64,000 nucleotides of DNA, from contig CM074858.1 in the NCBI GenBank assembly GCA_037501455.1, forward strand, positions 15,364,501 through 15,428,500. Reading direction: 5' to 3'. Origin of the DNA: Lantana camara (Eukaryota > Streptophyta > Magnoliopsida > Lamiales > Verbenaceae). Below, piece by piece: positions 11,132-21,457 of the stretch. The position numbers were made by a program, and so were the translations under genes. Numbering within the stretch: the first letter of the stretch is position 1; every line of letters begins with the position of its first letter. The notes under the pieces are model-generated. The model searched no databases and had not been told where the DNA came from. It worked only from the letters and a program-made list of their open reading frames with translations.

Positions 11132-11416
11132 CGTTTAATTGGTTATGAGCGTAACCAGTCTATCCTTATGAGGGCGTCCCCCCAAGCGGAGTAGAGTGCT
11201 GGCCAGCGTAACCCGTGCGAAGTATCAGCATACATATATTAGGGGATTGCCAACCACGCTCGTGAAAACGAGGGACATGGGTCTCATCCAATCAAGCGAT
11301 CAAAGAAACATATTGCTAGAACAATTAAGAAAAAGTTATACGGGAACTTACTCGCAATTGGAAATACAGAGGAACCCCACAAAGAGGGTTGTTACATTAT
11401 GTTCCGCAAAGAGCTT

Positions 11417-12877
11417 TTAAACATAAAACCGCCGGAGGTTACATGCGTTCCAAGGGCGAGGCAAACGCTCACCTTGAAGTGTCTCCAGGGTGTAAGTGTT
11501 GTTAGCTCTGAGTTGTACGACCTTGAATGGGCCTTCCCAATTGGGGTCCAATTTCCCCACGTGCTTGGATACTTCCACTTTCTTCAAAACCAAGTCTCCC
11601 AACTGGAAAGTTCTTTCCCTCACACGCTTGTTGTACTGTTGGGCCACAGAGCCTTTATAATGGTGGATCTTAGCCCAGGCTTTGTCTCTCCTTTCATCCA
11701 GCAAGTCCAACTCCAAGCTCCTGTTGCCATCGTTGAGCTGAGGCTCGAAATAACCGACACGAGCGGATTCATTTACTATCTCCGCTGGTATCATCGCTTC
11801 TGATCCATAAACGAGCGCGTAAGGTGTTTCTCCCGTGGCCGCTCGTGGAGTGGTGCCATAAGCCCAAAGCGCTCCTTGCAGCTCTTCAGCCCATTCACTT
11901 TTCTTGCTCTCAAGCATGGTTTTCAGATGTTGCAAGATAATCCTATTGGTAACTTCTGCTTGCCCATTGGCTTGAGGGTGTCCTACAGAAGTAAATCGCT
12001 GCTCGATCCCCAACTCTGAGCACCATTCTCGTGTGTCGGCTGCTATGAACTGGGATCCGTTGTCAGAGATAAGCACCCTCGGGATACCGTACCTGCAAAT
12101 GATGTTTTTCCAAATGAAGTCCCTCACAACCCTGAAAGTGATTTTTGAAACGGCTTCGGCCTCGGCCCACTTGGTGAAGTAGTCGACGGCTAAAATGACA
12201 AACTTCTTTTGTCCCGCAGCCATGGGCAAGGGGCCCACGATGTCTATTCCCCACTGGTCAAAAGGCCAAGAGACGTCTATTGGGATCATCTGTGCGGCTG
12301 GCAATTGAGGGAGATTTGAATGAAATTGGCACTTAGGGCACTTCCTCGAAAATTCAATAGCATCTTGGAGAACTGTAGTCCAGTAAAACCCACTTCTCAG
12401 AACCTTTTTTGCCAAGATACGCCCTCCGGAATGATTCCCACAGCTTCCATTGTGGATGAGTTCAAGCGTCTCCTTCGCCTGCGAGGGCCTCAGGCATCTC
12501 ATTGGGGGTCCTTGGAATGATTTCTTGAATAACCTCCCCTCGGGATCCAAAGCGAAACGAGGGGCCTTACTTCGGACTTTCCTAGCTTCCACCTTGTCAG
12601 TGGGGGGAATTCCATCCCTAAGGAAAACGACGATGTCGTCAAGCCAACAGGGCTCGTTTGGATCAATCATGGCGATTATCTCGGGGGCGACCCTTTCCTT
12701 GATCAAAGGTTCCTCAGTTCTAAGGAACGTAACAGAACGTTCAGAAGTGCCCTCTAAAGCTGATGCCAACTTTGACAGAGCGTCCGCACGCTCGTTTTCT
12801 CCTCGCGGCACTTGAAGTAGATGAAATTCCTTGAACTTCCCAATGATTTCTCTGGCTTTACTTAAGTACTGTACCAT
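11417..12877 (-). pseudogene. Element B pol, end of second RNase H plus integrase
   Basis: A 486-residue open frame continuing the RT/RNase H frame after one in-frame TAG. It begins with the end of the archaeal-type RNase H (RADALSKLA carries the last catalytic Asp). The integrase follows, with the HHCC zinc module (HNGSCGNHSGG ... CPKCQ) and the DDE core: GIDIVGP, then ISDNGSQF, then GQAEVTNR. All three catalytic acids are present. The C-terminal part has a WEGPFKV motif. This segment is itself open, but it depends on a polyprotein that is broken upstream. Confidence 0.85.
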
Positions 12878-12925
12878 GGTGGTTTCTCGAGCCTCATAAG
12901 TTCCTTCAATCTGGCTCGCAATTAA

Positions 12926-14314
12926 CTATGAATCCACATAAGCGGTGATTCTGGAGGCTCCATTCTGAAAAGCAATATTCAATCCTTGCACGAGGGCTTC
13001 ATATTCTGCTTCGTTATTAGTGACTTGGAAATCCAGCTTGATTGCAAAGTCCAGCTCAATCCCATCGGGGTTTCTGAGGGCCACTCCTACTCCTCCCCCT
13101 TGAGAGGTTGAGGAACCATCTGTGTGCAGTACCCATAACCCCTCATTCTCCGCAACGGTGGGCTCTAAACCAAAGCGTTCGACCAATAAATCAGCTACAA
13201 CCTGAGCCTGTACCGCAGTCCTGGGCTCGAAACATAAGTCGAACTGGCTCAATTCGATGGCCCATTTGATTAATCTTCCAGACACATCTGGTTTGGACAA
13301 CACTTGCCTCAAGGGTTGGTCGGTGAGAACCATTATGGAGTGCGCTTGAAAGTAAGGTCTTAGCCTTCTTGAGGCGTTAATAAGAGCGAACGCGAATTTC
13401 TCAATCTCCAAATACTTCTTTTCGGCTCCTTGCAATGTTTTGCTCAGATAATAGACAGTTAAGTGTTTCCGCTCCTGTACAGCGATCAGAACCGCGCTTG
13501 TGGCCTCGGAAGAAACGGAAAGATTCATAAATAATCTCTCGCCTTCGACGGGCTTGGTCAGCAGTGGTGCGCTCGATAAGTAAGCCTTCATATCTTGCAG
13601 CGCCCTTTCACATTCTTCTGTCCAAGCAAAGTTACGTGCGTTCCTCAAAATTTTGAAGAAGGGAAGGTTCCTATCCGCCGAGCGCGAGATAAACCTGTTC
13701 AACGAGATGATTTTTCCTACTAGGACTTGCACTTTCCGCAAATTTCGAGGGGAGGGGATTTCCAATATGGCCTTGATCTTCTCCGGATTGGCCTCAATTC
13801 CCCTCTGACTGACCATGTACCCTAAGAACTTTCCCCCTTGTACTCCAAAGGTGCACTTCGAAGGGTTCAACTTCATCCCATACTGACGCAAGATTGAAAA
13901 AGTGCGCTTGAGATCTTCCAAGTGGGAGTCCTGGCGCTCGCTTTTGACAATCATATCATCCACGTAAACCTCCATCGACCTTCCAATTTCTTTTTCAAAC
14001 ATCTTGTTGACGAGCTGTTGATACGTAGCACCGGCGTTCTTGAGTCCGAAAGGCATGACTAAGAAGCAATATACCCCCAGATGGACAACAAACGAGGTTT
14101 TGGGGCGGTCTTCTGGGGCCATAAAGATCTGATAGTATCCCTGGAAAGCGTCCATCATGCTCATGAGCTCGCAGCCAGCGGTCGAATCCACCAATTGGTC
14201 TATCCGAGGCACCGGGTAATGATCTTTAGGGCAAGCCTTGTTGAGATCAGTGAAATCGTTACACATGCGCCATTTATTCGTGCTCTTTGGCACCAAGACG
14301 ACGTTACACACCAC
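12926..14314 (-). pseudogene. Element B pol, reverse transcriptase and RNase H
   Basis: 462 residues. Reverse transcriptase motifs are clear: FTDLNKACPKDHYPVPRID, the catalytic YVDD in VYVDDMIVKS, and GGKFLGYMVS. A degenerate Ty3 RNase H follows (YLSKTLQGAEKKYLEIEK). Then comes a second RNase H of archaeal type: HTDGSS, NNEAEYEAL and YVDS carry three of four catalytic acids. The frame ends at a TAG right after YVDS, and the remainder of this RNase H continues in the same frame at 12877. The dual RNase H is a hallmark of the Tat lineage. Confidence 0.85.
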
Positions 14315-15330
14315 TCCGGATACAAGATGGGCTCGATATACTGAGCCTCTAAGAGTTTATCAACTTCTTCTTCAATGACCTTCTTTCGAAAGCCATGTAC
14401 ATCCCGCTTTTTCTGCTTGACGGGTTTGAAAGAGGGATCCACATTAAGCCTATGGACAATGACGCTCGGGTCAATCCCTGTGAGGTCGGAGGCTTTCCAT
14501 GCAAATACATCACTGTTTTCCCTGAGGAAGTCAATCATCATAATCTGAGAAGGCCCCGAGAGGTTAGATCCTATCTGAGTAGTCTTATCCTTGTTTCCGG
14601 GTTCCAGCTCAATGGTAAGGAACTTCTCCGAGGGTTCGATCCTTATCTCAGGGCGAGGAAGTTCGAGCGCCCTCTTCTTTCCTGTCAAACGGTCACCGGG
14701 TGCTGGTTCACCCTCTCCTGGCTCGTCTCCTTCTGAGGATGATCCACCAACGGTCCCTGGTGGTGCACTCTCGAGGGGATTCTCCACGTTGTCTCCCCTC
14801 TTCTTTTTGTTCAATTTCGCCCTTTTCCGTGCTGGGCCGTCCTCATCTAGATTAGGGAAATCTACTGACTTCTTGGTGGAACCAATTTGGAAGGTTTTCT
14901 CCGCTTTAGGCTTTCTAAGGGACAGCATGTAACATTCCCAAGCCTCTCGCACATTACACAGTACTTCTCCCACGCCCTCAGAGGTAGGGAATTTAATCTT
15001 CTGGTGGTAGGTGGAGATGATGGCTTTGAAATCCACGAGGGCAGGGCGCCCAATTATGATGTTATAAGGGATGTCAATCTCCACCACCGCGTATGTTACC
15101 AAGAGTGTTTTGCGCTGAGGGGCTCGGCCGAATGAAGTAGCTAAGCGTATCTGCCCTCGTGGGACAACTTCCGAGCCTCCAAAGCCAATGAGGGCTGTTT
15201 TGAGGGGCTCAAGCGGAAGGTCAGCCTTCATCTTTAAAAATGTAGAATAAGGCAAAACATTAACAGAGCTTCCACTATCCACCAACACCCTTTTTACAAC
15301 ATGATTATGAACATCTACACTAACCACCAT
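14200..15330 (-). pseudogene. Element B pol, aspartic protease and start of RT
   Basis: A 376-residue frame from the first Met; the open frame really starts further upstream, near 15445. Protease motif VLVDSGSSVNVLPYSTF near its start, followed by a linker and the beginning of RT (LLEAQYIEPILYPEW). Near 14315 the RT reading jumps to the next frame, so a one-base frameshift separates this frame from the RT frame. A second frameshift near 15445 separates it from gag. Confidence 0.8.
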
Positions 15331-15401
15331 GGGGCAATCGGAGGTTATACCCTCCCCATGGGGTGTTACAATATGCTCTAAATCCCTATCATCGAAGCCT
15401 A

Positions 15402-16235
15402 TTACATCATTCTCTCTTGACCGTTGAGCGCTTGGACTCTGGATGGCATAGATGGGTTTAGGACTGCTGGGCGTTGGTTGTAGCTCCGGACATACCTCCG
15501 TCGAGAGGCGTTGGAATCCCCTCCTGACGAGCCTCCTGCAATCATATTTATGACTGCGAAAGGTTCGTTTTCTTGCTCTGGGGCTTTTCCTTTATTGCCC
15601 CGGTGGCTGCTGCTTTCAGGGGGTCCTCTACCCCTTGGGCTCTTCGATCGGGACGGACTCCTCCTCCTTCCTCCAGCGCGCTCGTTGCAGCGTTCATCGT
15701 AACGCTCGAGTACCCGGACGAATTCCTTCAGGTGGCCCCCTGCGACGAGCCTCTGAATCTCAGCTTCCAACTGTCGGCACTCATCCGTGTCGTGCCCCCT
15801 CTGCTTGTGGAATGCGCAGTATTTGCTCGAGCGCCTGAGCGAGTCCGTTTCCCTCATCTTGATGGGTCTCTTGAAGAGCTTTTTATCGGAGAGGTTGTAG
15901 ACTTCTGAATTCGGCCTGGTGAGCGGGACCCGCTTGAATCGTCGAGGGGGTGGTGGAGACCTCTTGCGCTCTTGGGGGCGCTCCTTCTTGACTACCACCT
16001 CTCGTCCCCGCTCGTGATGGGATCGCTCGTTCCTGGCTGGACTGTGATGCCGGGGACCATTCGTCCCATACATGTCTTCGAGCGCGAAGAACGGCTCGGT
16101 AACCTCTCTCAAGGCCATGAGGGTCCCTGGCCTCCTTTCTTCAATGGCGTCGGCAAACTTCTTGCTCACATACTGCTTGTGATCCACAGCCTGAAAGAGC
16201 ACTGGGATCAAGAAATCCATAGAAGGCCTTTCCAC
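15402..16235 (-). pseudogene. Element B gag, C-terminal part with zinc-binding motif
   Basis: 277 residues in the same frame as the gag core, separated from it by a TAG at about 16269-16271. It includes the Tat-type Cys/His motif CAFHKQRGHDTDEC and an Arg/Ser-rich region. The homologous part of element C reads straight into protease, so the end here reflects a frameshift near 15445. Confidence 0.8.
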
Positions 16236-16268
16236 CTGTAGGATTTCCTTATTGAAGCGGGCGAAGAA

Positions 16269-17333
16269 CTAGCGCAGAGACTCGCTCCTGCCTTGCACCA
16301 CGTTGTAAAGGGCGGTAGGTGCGGTGACTGGCGCTTTCAAGGAATTAAAATGGTTGGGGAAAGTATGAGCCAGCTCTTCATATGAGTGAATCGAGCGCGG
16401 CGGCAGTCGCTTGTACCACTCCTGAGCCATTCCCACTAAGGAAGTGACAAACACTTTGGCCCAGTAGTTGCTGGAATGCTCGTAGAGGTGCATTAGATGT
16501 AAAAAGTGATCCAAGTGTTCAGCTGGATCAGTCGTCCCGTCGTATCGGTTGATGGAAGTGGGGATTTTGGCCATGCCTGCTTGGGCCATCAAAACTTCCT
16601 CCACGAGGGGCGAGCCCCTCGCCAACGGGTGGTATTCATACGTGCCGAAGTTTTCCTCCGGCTCCTTGCGGTGGGGGACCTTTGGCGGGGGGTCCTTGGT
16701 ACGGGCGCTTCTGGCGTCAACCCGTTCATCCCGACTAGGGGAGATCTGAGTTGATCGCCCTCGTGAGAGCTGTCCCACAATATCCTTTAAACCCTGCAGC
16801 TGGTCTTGCACAGCCGCGAGGATGTCAGGATTCACGTCCCCTTGTCTGTCCCCGTGCTTGGGGGCTCGAGAGCCCCTTCTGGAGACATGAGAGTCCCCTT
16901 CATTCTCGTTCACTCGTTCCGTGGGCTCTTTATTCCTGCCCATGGAGGGACGCTCGTTGCCCTCATGCTGGGGCACTTCTCTGGCTGGTGGCGGTGGCGG
17001 TTGTGCCCTCAGGACAGCCTGGGCTTCTCTGAGGGGAAAATTTTGCTGTCCGCCCAAAGGGGCTGCAACTTGAGTGGCCTGCCCAGAGGGAAAGTACATG
17101 GAATGGAACCTTTCCCATGCTCCCTGGGCCGCCTGAACCTCACACTGGGCATAGAGAGCCCTCAACTGCTGGGTGGTTAGTGGAGGTAACTCCACACCTT
17201 CAATCTCCCTGGGGATCACCACCGGGAGCTGGATCTGACCAGCATGATACGGCTGGACCGGCGGAACCATAACAGCCGGGGTGAGGGTATATCCAGGTGG
17301 GGCCATCATGTAACCCTGCAATCCGGGATTCAC
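16269..17333 (-). pseudogene. Element B gag, core
   Basis: 354 residues with a Pro/Gln-rich N-terminal part and the retrotransposon gag core at the C-terminal end (INRYDGTTDPAEHLDHFLHL, FVTSLVGMAQEWYKRLPP, FNSLKAPVTAP). It is bounded on both sides by in-frame TAG codons, near 17345 and 16269. Element C keeps a sense codon at the second position, supporting a point mutation in B. Confidence 0.85.
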
Positions 17334-17345
17334 CTGGGAATGGAA

Positions 17346-17600
17346 CTATGGGTTCTGAGCAGGCTGCGGAGGAGCAGCGAGAGAGATTCCCCCAGCGGTG
17401 GCGGGAACTGGCAGCGCCGACGGTGTTGGTGGAGGTATTGAAGACTCTGCTTGCGGAGTCACTCCAGCGGCGGGAGGTGCTCCACCAACGGTGACGGAAG
17501 GAGGCGGGGCTCCACCAGTAGCGGTGGAGGGAATAATGATATTGGCATCCTGGGAGGCGTTATCTCCTCCTCCCACAGCTCCAGACCTCGTAGCGACCAT
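17346..17600 (-). pseudogene. Element B gag, N-terminus
   Basis: Starts at an ATG (17600) giving MVATRSGA, a start typical of plant Ty3 gag and shared with element C (MVTTRSGA at 54489). A Pro/Ala-rich stretch follows and ends at an in-frame TAG; the gag core continues in the same frame. Confidence 0.8.
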
Positions 17601-17668
17601 GACTGGAAAGGGTAAGAGTGTGCTTGCTCTTCTACCAACAAAAAGAAAGAAAGGGATAGAGAAACGGT

Positions 17669-17686
17669 TTCCCACAGACGGCGCCA
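17669..17686 (-). promoter_or_regulatory. Primer-binding site of element B
   Basis: On the - strand TGGCGCCGTCTGTGGGAA lies four bases inside the 5' LTR. Element C has the same site with one change. The primer tRNA was not assigned. Confidence 0.7.
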
Positions 17687-17690
17687 AAAA

Positions 17691-18501
17691 TGATGGGTTC
17701 AGAAAGGTGAGAGTCCGAATCCGATCACTTTACGATTTGTAATTGTGGAGAAAACCGCCGGAGATTCGCCGGAGATGAGAAAGGGGGTTCTACCTGTTGG
17801 GACAAACACAATAAAAGTCAGAAGGCCAAGCTGGGGGAACTGGGGGTGATGCCCAGTTTGGCTCTCCGACGCTCAAGTCAGTACAAGGTATGAAGAAACG
17901 TAAGTTCAGTCACAGTTTCAGTGATGAAGAATGCTTACCAGTGTAGAAGATGACTTTAGCTATTTATAGTTGAGGGTCAAGGGCCCTTTGGTCATTTGCC
18001 TTAAGTGGTCCTGGCCGAATGTTGCCCTAGCACGTGGCGCCATGAGAGAGAAACCTAGGAGGAATCTTCTGCAAAAACGGCCAAAAGTTGGTGCTGGCAA
18101 CAGTGGCAGGTGCGCGGGCATGTACGATGTGTCAGAGAGCCATTTGGGTGGTTGGTAACGAGGGCTTAAGAGCGCGCTCGTGACAACTTGGAGTACTGGG
18201 AGCCAAGATATCCGCTGGGGGGAAGGAAGGCTCCAGTTCAAGCAAAGAGCCAGAAGGGGAGGCCACTCTGAGGGAGTGTGACGCTCGAAAAGGGCTCCCT
18301 TGGCTTGTGGACGTGCCAATCATACAGTACGAATGGCGTTCGTGAGAGTATCAGCGCTCGTGGGCTTAACTCTCGAAGAAGGATTGCGCTCGTTGGGCTT
18401 AGCGCTCAGGTGCTGACGGGTGCAACCTTGGGGAGACAGACGTCATCATCTCGGTGATGCCACGTGTCCTAGCGTGGGACGATCGTATTTTGACCCCATC
18501 A
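17691..18501 (-). repeat. 5' LTR of element B (811 bp)
   Basis: The upstream LTR on the element's strand, equal in length to the one at 5987-6797. Eight differences were counted by eye, all transitions. It is flanked by the second ACATG duplication at 18502-18506 and carries the TATA box at 17960-17969. Confidence 0.95.
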
Positions 18502-18506
18502 ACATG

Positions 18507-18849
18507 GCCCAAAACGACTCTTTCTCCTATGTAGAAGTAAAAGTCCTCTCTTTTTGGCATTTCGACTTCGGCTGTTTCCTAGAGATAGCTTCTCAATTCG
18601 TCTTTTGTCTCTCTCATGCTCCCTAAAAAGCCCTAGCGACGAACATTACATGTAGCAAATTCAGTTTTGCAATATACACAAACCAATATAGCATAATTGC
18701 AAGCTTGCACCACACAATCAAGATTGAAGAATCCTAAAAACAATACCATAAAAAAGACCCTATAATGCTATACATCAAACATCCAATTTTTGGATCAGAT
18801 CAAAACTACCTGTTCCCGTTTAATACCCATTAGCACCATATACATTACA
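18507..18849. other. Spacer between elements B and I
   Basis: No gene recognised. A short + strand frame ending at 18626 starts inside the LTR and has no domain. The sequence around 18840 resumes after element I at 21270. Confidence 0.5.
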
Positions 18850-18854
18850 TTTTT

Positions 18855-19267
18855 TGATATGGCAGAGATTCGGGAAAAGATTGAGGCACAAGAAAGGGAA
18901 GATATGCTGCGTACCAAGACTCGGATTAAAAGGAAGCGGATTAAAAGGAAGCCTATATGGCATGAGGAGTTTGTTATGCGTTAGTTATTTTAGTATTGGA
19001 TCTTGTTGGCATATTTTTATTTACGTTTCTTTTTTAGAGTCTTTGAGGAGTAGGAGTTTCTTCTGTATATTGTAAGGTCCAACTTTATTTTACGTATCAA
19101 TAATAATCTACCAAATTTCTCAACCTAAATTCTCTACAGTCTCTCTCGTCTAAAACCTTCTCCGTGCCGGCCGGTCTTGCCGGAAAATTCCCTTCTCGTC
19201 TATCTTTCTAAGAGTCCGAGACCACTCTGAGGTCTCTATTCGATACGTTCCTTCAACGACCGTATCA
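18855..19267 (+). repeat. 5' LTR of element I (413 bp)
   Basis: Identical in length to the 3' LTR. Its start encodes the same peptide that ends the pol frame in the 3' copy (MAEIREKIE...). The bases after it (CTAGCGCTTTCATC) only weakly resemble a known primer-binding site. Confidence 0.9.
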
Positions 19268-19292
19268 CTAGCGCTTTCATCGAGTCGTTACC

Positions 19293-20342
19293 ATGACGGA
19301 TTCTGTTAATATGGAACACTTCAAGGAATTTCAGAAGCAAATCGACGACCAATTTGCCTCGAACAATGCCGCGGTTACCGAGTTGAGTCAGGTGGTGCAG
19401 CAATTATGCCAGGAAGTATCCCTCTTGTCTGCTCGCGGTGATAAGCGCCCGGCGGACGGCGTCTCTTCGTCGTCACCACTTCTGGCGGAGGCTCCTCAGT
19501 CGGTAGGCCCTACTCTGGGGTCCAAATTGCGTCTGGATATGCCGAAATGCTATGGGTCTGATCCGTTGGGATGGCTTTTCCAAGTCCACGAATATTTTGT
19601 GTTTTACGGTATTCCGGAGGATTCACGTTTGGTGACCGTCGGTCTGATGTTGGAAGGTCCGGCGTTGGATTGGTTCCGTTGGCGGCATCGGAATGGATTG
19701 CTTGATTCTTGGCAGGATTTCGTTGCCAAGTTCAAACTCTGTTTTGACCCTCTTAATTACGTGGACTATTTTGGTATGTTGGCAAAGGTCCAACAAATTG
19801 GTTCGGTGCTCGATTATCAAACCGCCTTCGAGAAGGTGTTGGTCAACGTCACCGGGGTTTCCGAGACGAATCTGCAATCACTGTTTCATGCAGGTTTGAA
19901 GCAACATCTTTGGCACGAAATTTTGCTGTTGAAACCAGATTCATTGTCGACATCGTTCGCATTGGCGCGTGAATTGGAGGCCAAGCACCATGCTTGGTCC
20001 GGTTCTCTACCGTTTCATTCAGCCCATGCGCCAATTTTTTCGCAGAAGCCTGCACAATTCCCCGAGGGTGACTCATATACACCACCGAATTCTACACCAC
20101 TGTTGCCAACTCCCACGCCACAGGCTGCAACAAATTCGTCTCCGTCTGCACCAATTCGCAAGTTATCATGGGCGGAACGTTTGGAACGGGATGCTAAAGG
20201 GCTCTGCTATAATTGTGATCAGAAATGGGTGAAGGGCCACCGCTGTGGCCGGTTTTTATTGCTGTGCGGTGAGGATGAGGATGCCGCGTCCGATTCGGTT
20301 GAGCACCCGGATGAGACCCTACTCACAGCTGATGTTTCGTAA
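19293..20342 (+). CDS. Gag protein of element I
   Basis: 349 residues starting 26 bases after the LTR. The core holds gag motifs (LRLDMPKCYGSDPLGWLFQ, LEGPALDWFRWRHRNG, FDPLNYVDYFGMLAKVQQ). A single zinc knuckle, CYNCDQKWVKGHRC, lies near the C-terminus (about residue 307). A TAA ends it at 20340-20342; the protease frame continues in phase directly after this stop. The stop may be a mutation or a site of regulated read-through. Confidence 0.85.
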   Translation: MTDSVNMEHFKEFQKQIDDQFASNNAAVTELSQVVQQLCQEVSLLSARGDKRPADGVSSSSPLLAEAPQSVGPTLGSKLRLDMPKCYGSDPLGWLFQVHEYFVFYGIPEDSRLVTVGLMLEGPALDWFRWRHRNGLLDSWQDFVAKFKLCFDPLNYVDYFGMLAKVQQIGSVLDYQTAFEKVLVNVTGVSETNLQSLFHAGLKQHLWHEILLLKPDSLSTSFALARELEAKHHAWSGSLPFHSAHAPIFSQKPAQFPEGDSYTPPNSTPLLPTPTPQAATNSSPSAPIRKLSWAERLERDAKGLCYNCDQKWVKGHRCGRFLLLCGEDEDAASDSVEHPDETLLTADVS

Positions 20343-20981
20343 CTTCACAGCCTTGTCGGGGGTCTAGCACCGCAGGCCTTACGACTTTCTGCTATGATTG
20401 GTGAGGTCGTGGTCGATGTTCTGGTTGACGGAGGAAGTACACACAATTTCGTACATCCTAAAATCATGGAAAAGCTACAGTTATCTTTCACCTCGGTTAC
20501 GCCTTTCCGAGTCTATGTTGGGGATGGCGCGTCCTTAGTATGTAAAGACCAATGTCGCGAAGTCCAGCTGCTCCTACAGGGTACCACCTTCTCGGTGGAT
20601 TTGTTCGTTCTTCCGATACATGGTCCGGACATGGTTCTTGGTATTCAATGGCTGCAACTCTTAGGAAGGGTCACTCATGACTATGCCGCGTTAACTATGG
20701 AATTTCTTTATGGGGATAACCTGATTACCCTTCAGGGGGGATCCATCAAACCCGCAGATATCTCTCTTCATCATTGTTACACATTTCTTTGTGAAATTTC
20801 TTCTTGGGAGCTGCACCTTGAGGACAGGGTGCGTATCGAAGAGGGGAGGAGTGATATGGCAGAGATTCGGGAAGAGATTAAGGCACAAGAAAGGGAAGAT
20901 ATGCTGCGTACCAAGACTCGGATTAAAAGGAAGCAGATTAAAAGGAAGCCTATCTGGCATGAGGAGTTTGTTATGCGTTAG
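20343..20981 (+). CDS. Element I protease fused to the end of pol (internal deletion)
   Basis: In phase with gag after its TAA; first Met at 20394. The aspartic protease reads VLVDGGSTHNFV, with Gly where Ser is usual in the DSG triad. LGIQWLQLLG is the conserved C-terminal protease motif. Near 20810 it changes to LHLEDRVRIEEGRSD, a sequence typical of the very end of Ty3 pol. It then reads 42 codons into the 3' LTR and stops at TAG 20979-20981. RT, RNase H and integrase are therefore deleted, yet the frame is kept across the junction. Confidence 0.75.
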   Translation, partial: LHSLVGGLAPQALRLSAMIGEVVVDVLVDGGSTHNFVHPKIMEKLQLSFTSVTPFRVYVGDGASLVCKDQCREVQLLLQGTTFSVDLFVLPIHGPDMVLGIQWLQLLGRVTHDYAALTMEFLYGDNLITLQGGSIKPADISLHHCYTFLCEISSWELHLEDRVRIEEGRSDMAEIREEIKAQEREDMLRTKTRIKRKQIKRKPIWHEEFVMR

Positions 20982-21264
20982 TTATTTTAGTATTGGATCT
21001 TGTTGGCATATTTTTATTTACGTTTCTTTTTTAGAGTCTTTGAGGAGTAGGAGTTTCTTCTATATATTGTAAGGTCCAACTTTATTTTACGTATCAATAA
21101 CAATCTACCAAATTTCTCAACCTAAATTCTCTACAGTCTCTCTCGTCTAAAACCTTCTCCGTGCCGGCCGGTCTTGCCGGAAAATTCCCTTCTCGTCTAT
21201 CTTTCTAAGAGTCCGAGACCACTCTGAGGTCTCTATTCGATACGTTCCTTCAACGACCGTATCA
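20852..21264 (+). repeat. 3' LTR of element I (413 bp)
   Basis: Preceded by the purine tract GAAGAGGGGAGGAG. It carries the last part of the pol frame and differs from the 5' LTR at six positions. Confidence 0.9.
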
Positions 21265-21290
21265 TTTTTATTGTTGTTTTTTTATATTAC

Positions 21291-21457
21291 CATATACAAT
21301 ACATAAACTTAACACATTTTGGGTGATGCATATACAATACAAACAATAATAAAGAGTATCATGAATCAAGTAATACCATTAACACCACATAAATTACATA
21401 CATTTAACATATTTTGGGTAATGTGTATACAACACAAACAATAATAAAGAGTATCAT
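21291..21457. repeat. Direct duplication, about 96-bp period
   Basis: Two diverged copies share ATTTTGGGT, TATACAA-ACAAACAATAAT and AAAGAGTATCAT. No open frame. Confidence 0.7.

Larger units (their letters stand above)
10294..11416. other. Region between the antisense gene and integrase in element B
   Basis: Convergent 3' ends of the antisense gene and pol meet here. It holds a T-rich stretch near 10345-10360 and two sets of tandem repeats (separate entries). Tat/Ogre elements are known for variable repeats in this region. Confidence 0.6.
5987..18501 (-). mobile_element. Element B: full-length Tat-type Ty3/gypsy retrotransposon with antisense passenger gene
   Basis: A 12.5-kb element with two 811-bp LTRs, a 5-bp TSD (ACATG), a primer-binding site and a polypurine tract. 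Order on the - strand: LTR, gag, protease, reverse transcriptase, RNase H, second archaeal-type RNase H, integrase, tandem repeats, antisense gene, LTR. The second RNase H and the antisense gene point to the Tat lineage. The LTRs differ at 8 positions by eye, with no indels (about 99% identical), so the insertion is recent. Gag-pol carries three in-frame stops and two frameshifts, so this copy cannot make its own polyprotein. The antisense gene is open throughout. Confidence 0.95.
18855..21264 (+). mobile_element. Element I: short Ty3/gypsy element with gag and protease but no RT or integrase
   Basis: Two LTRs of exactly 413 bp (18855-19267 and 20852-21264) with TGATAT...GTATCA ends. A 5-bp TTTTT flank lies on both sides (18850-18854 and 21265-21269), fitting a TSD though it is a low-complexity site. 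The interior is only 1.58 kb: gag, protease, and the last codons of pol reading into the 3' LTR. Six LTR differences were counted (about 98.5% identity). The gag zinc motif style and the pol frame ending inside the LTR suggest a chromovirus relative; the lineage is not certain. With RT, RNase H and integrase missing it would depend on a partner element. Confidence 0.9.

Noticed and set aside
11399..12815. + strand frames opposite integrase
   Set aside because: Shadows of the pol gene.
17669..17686. Assignment of the primer tRNA for elements B and C
   Set aside because: The site is clear, but I could not match it confidently to a given tRNA without a search.
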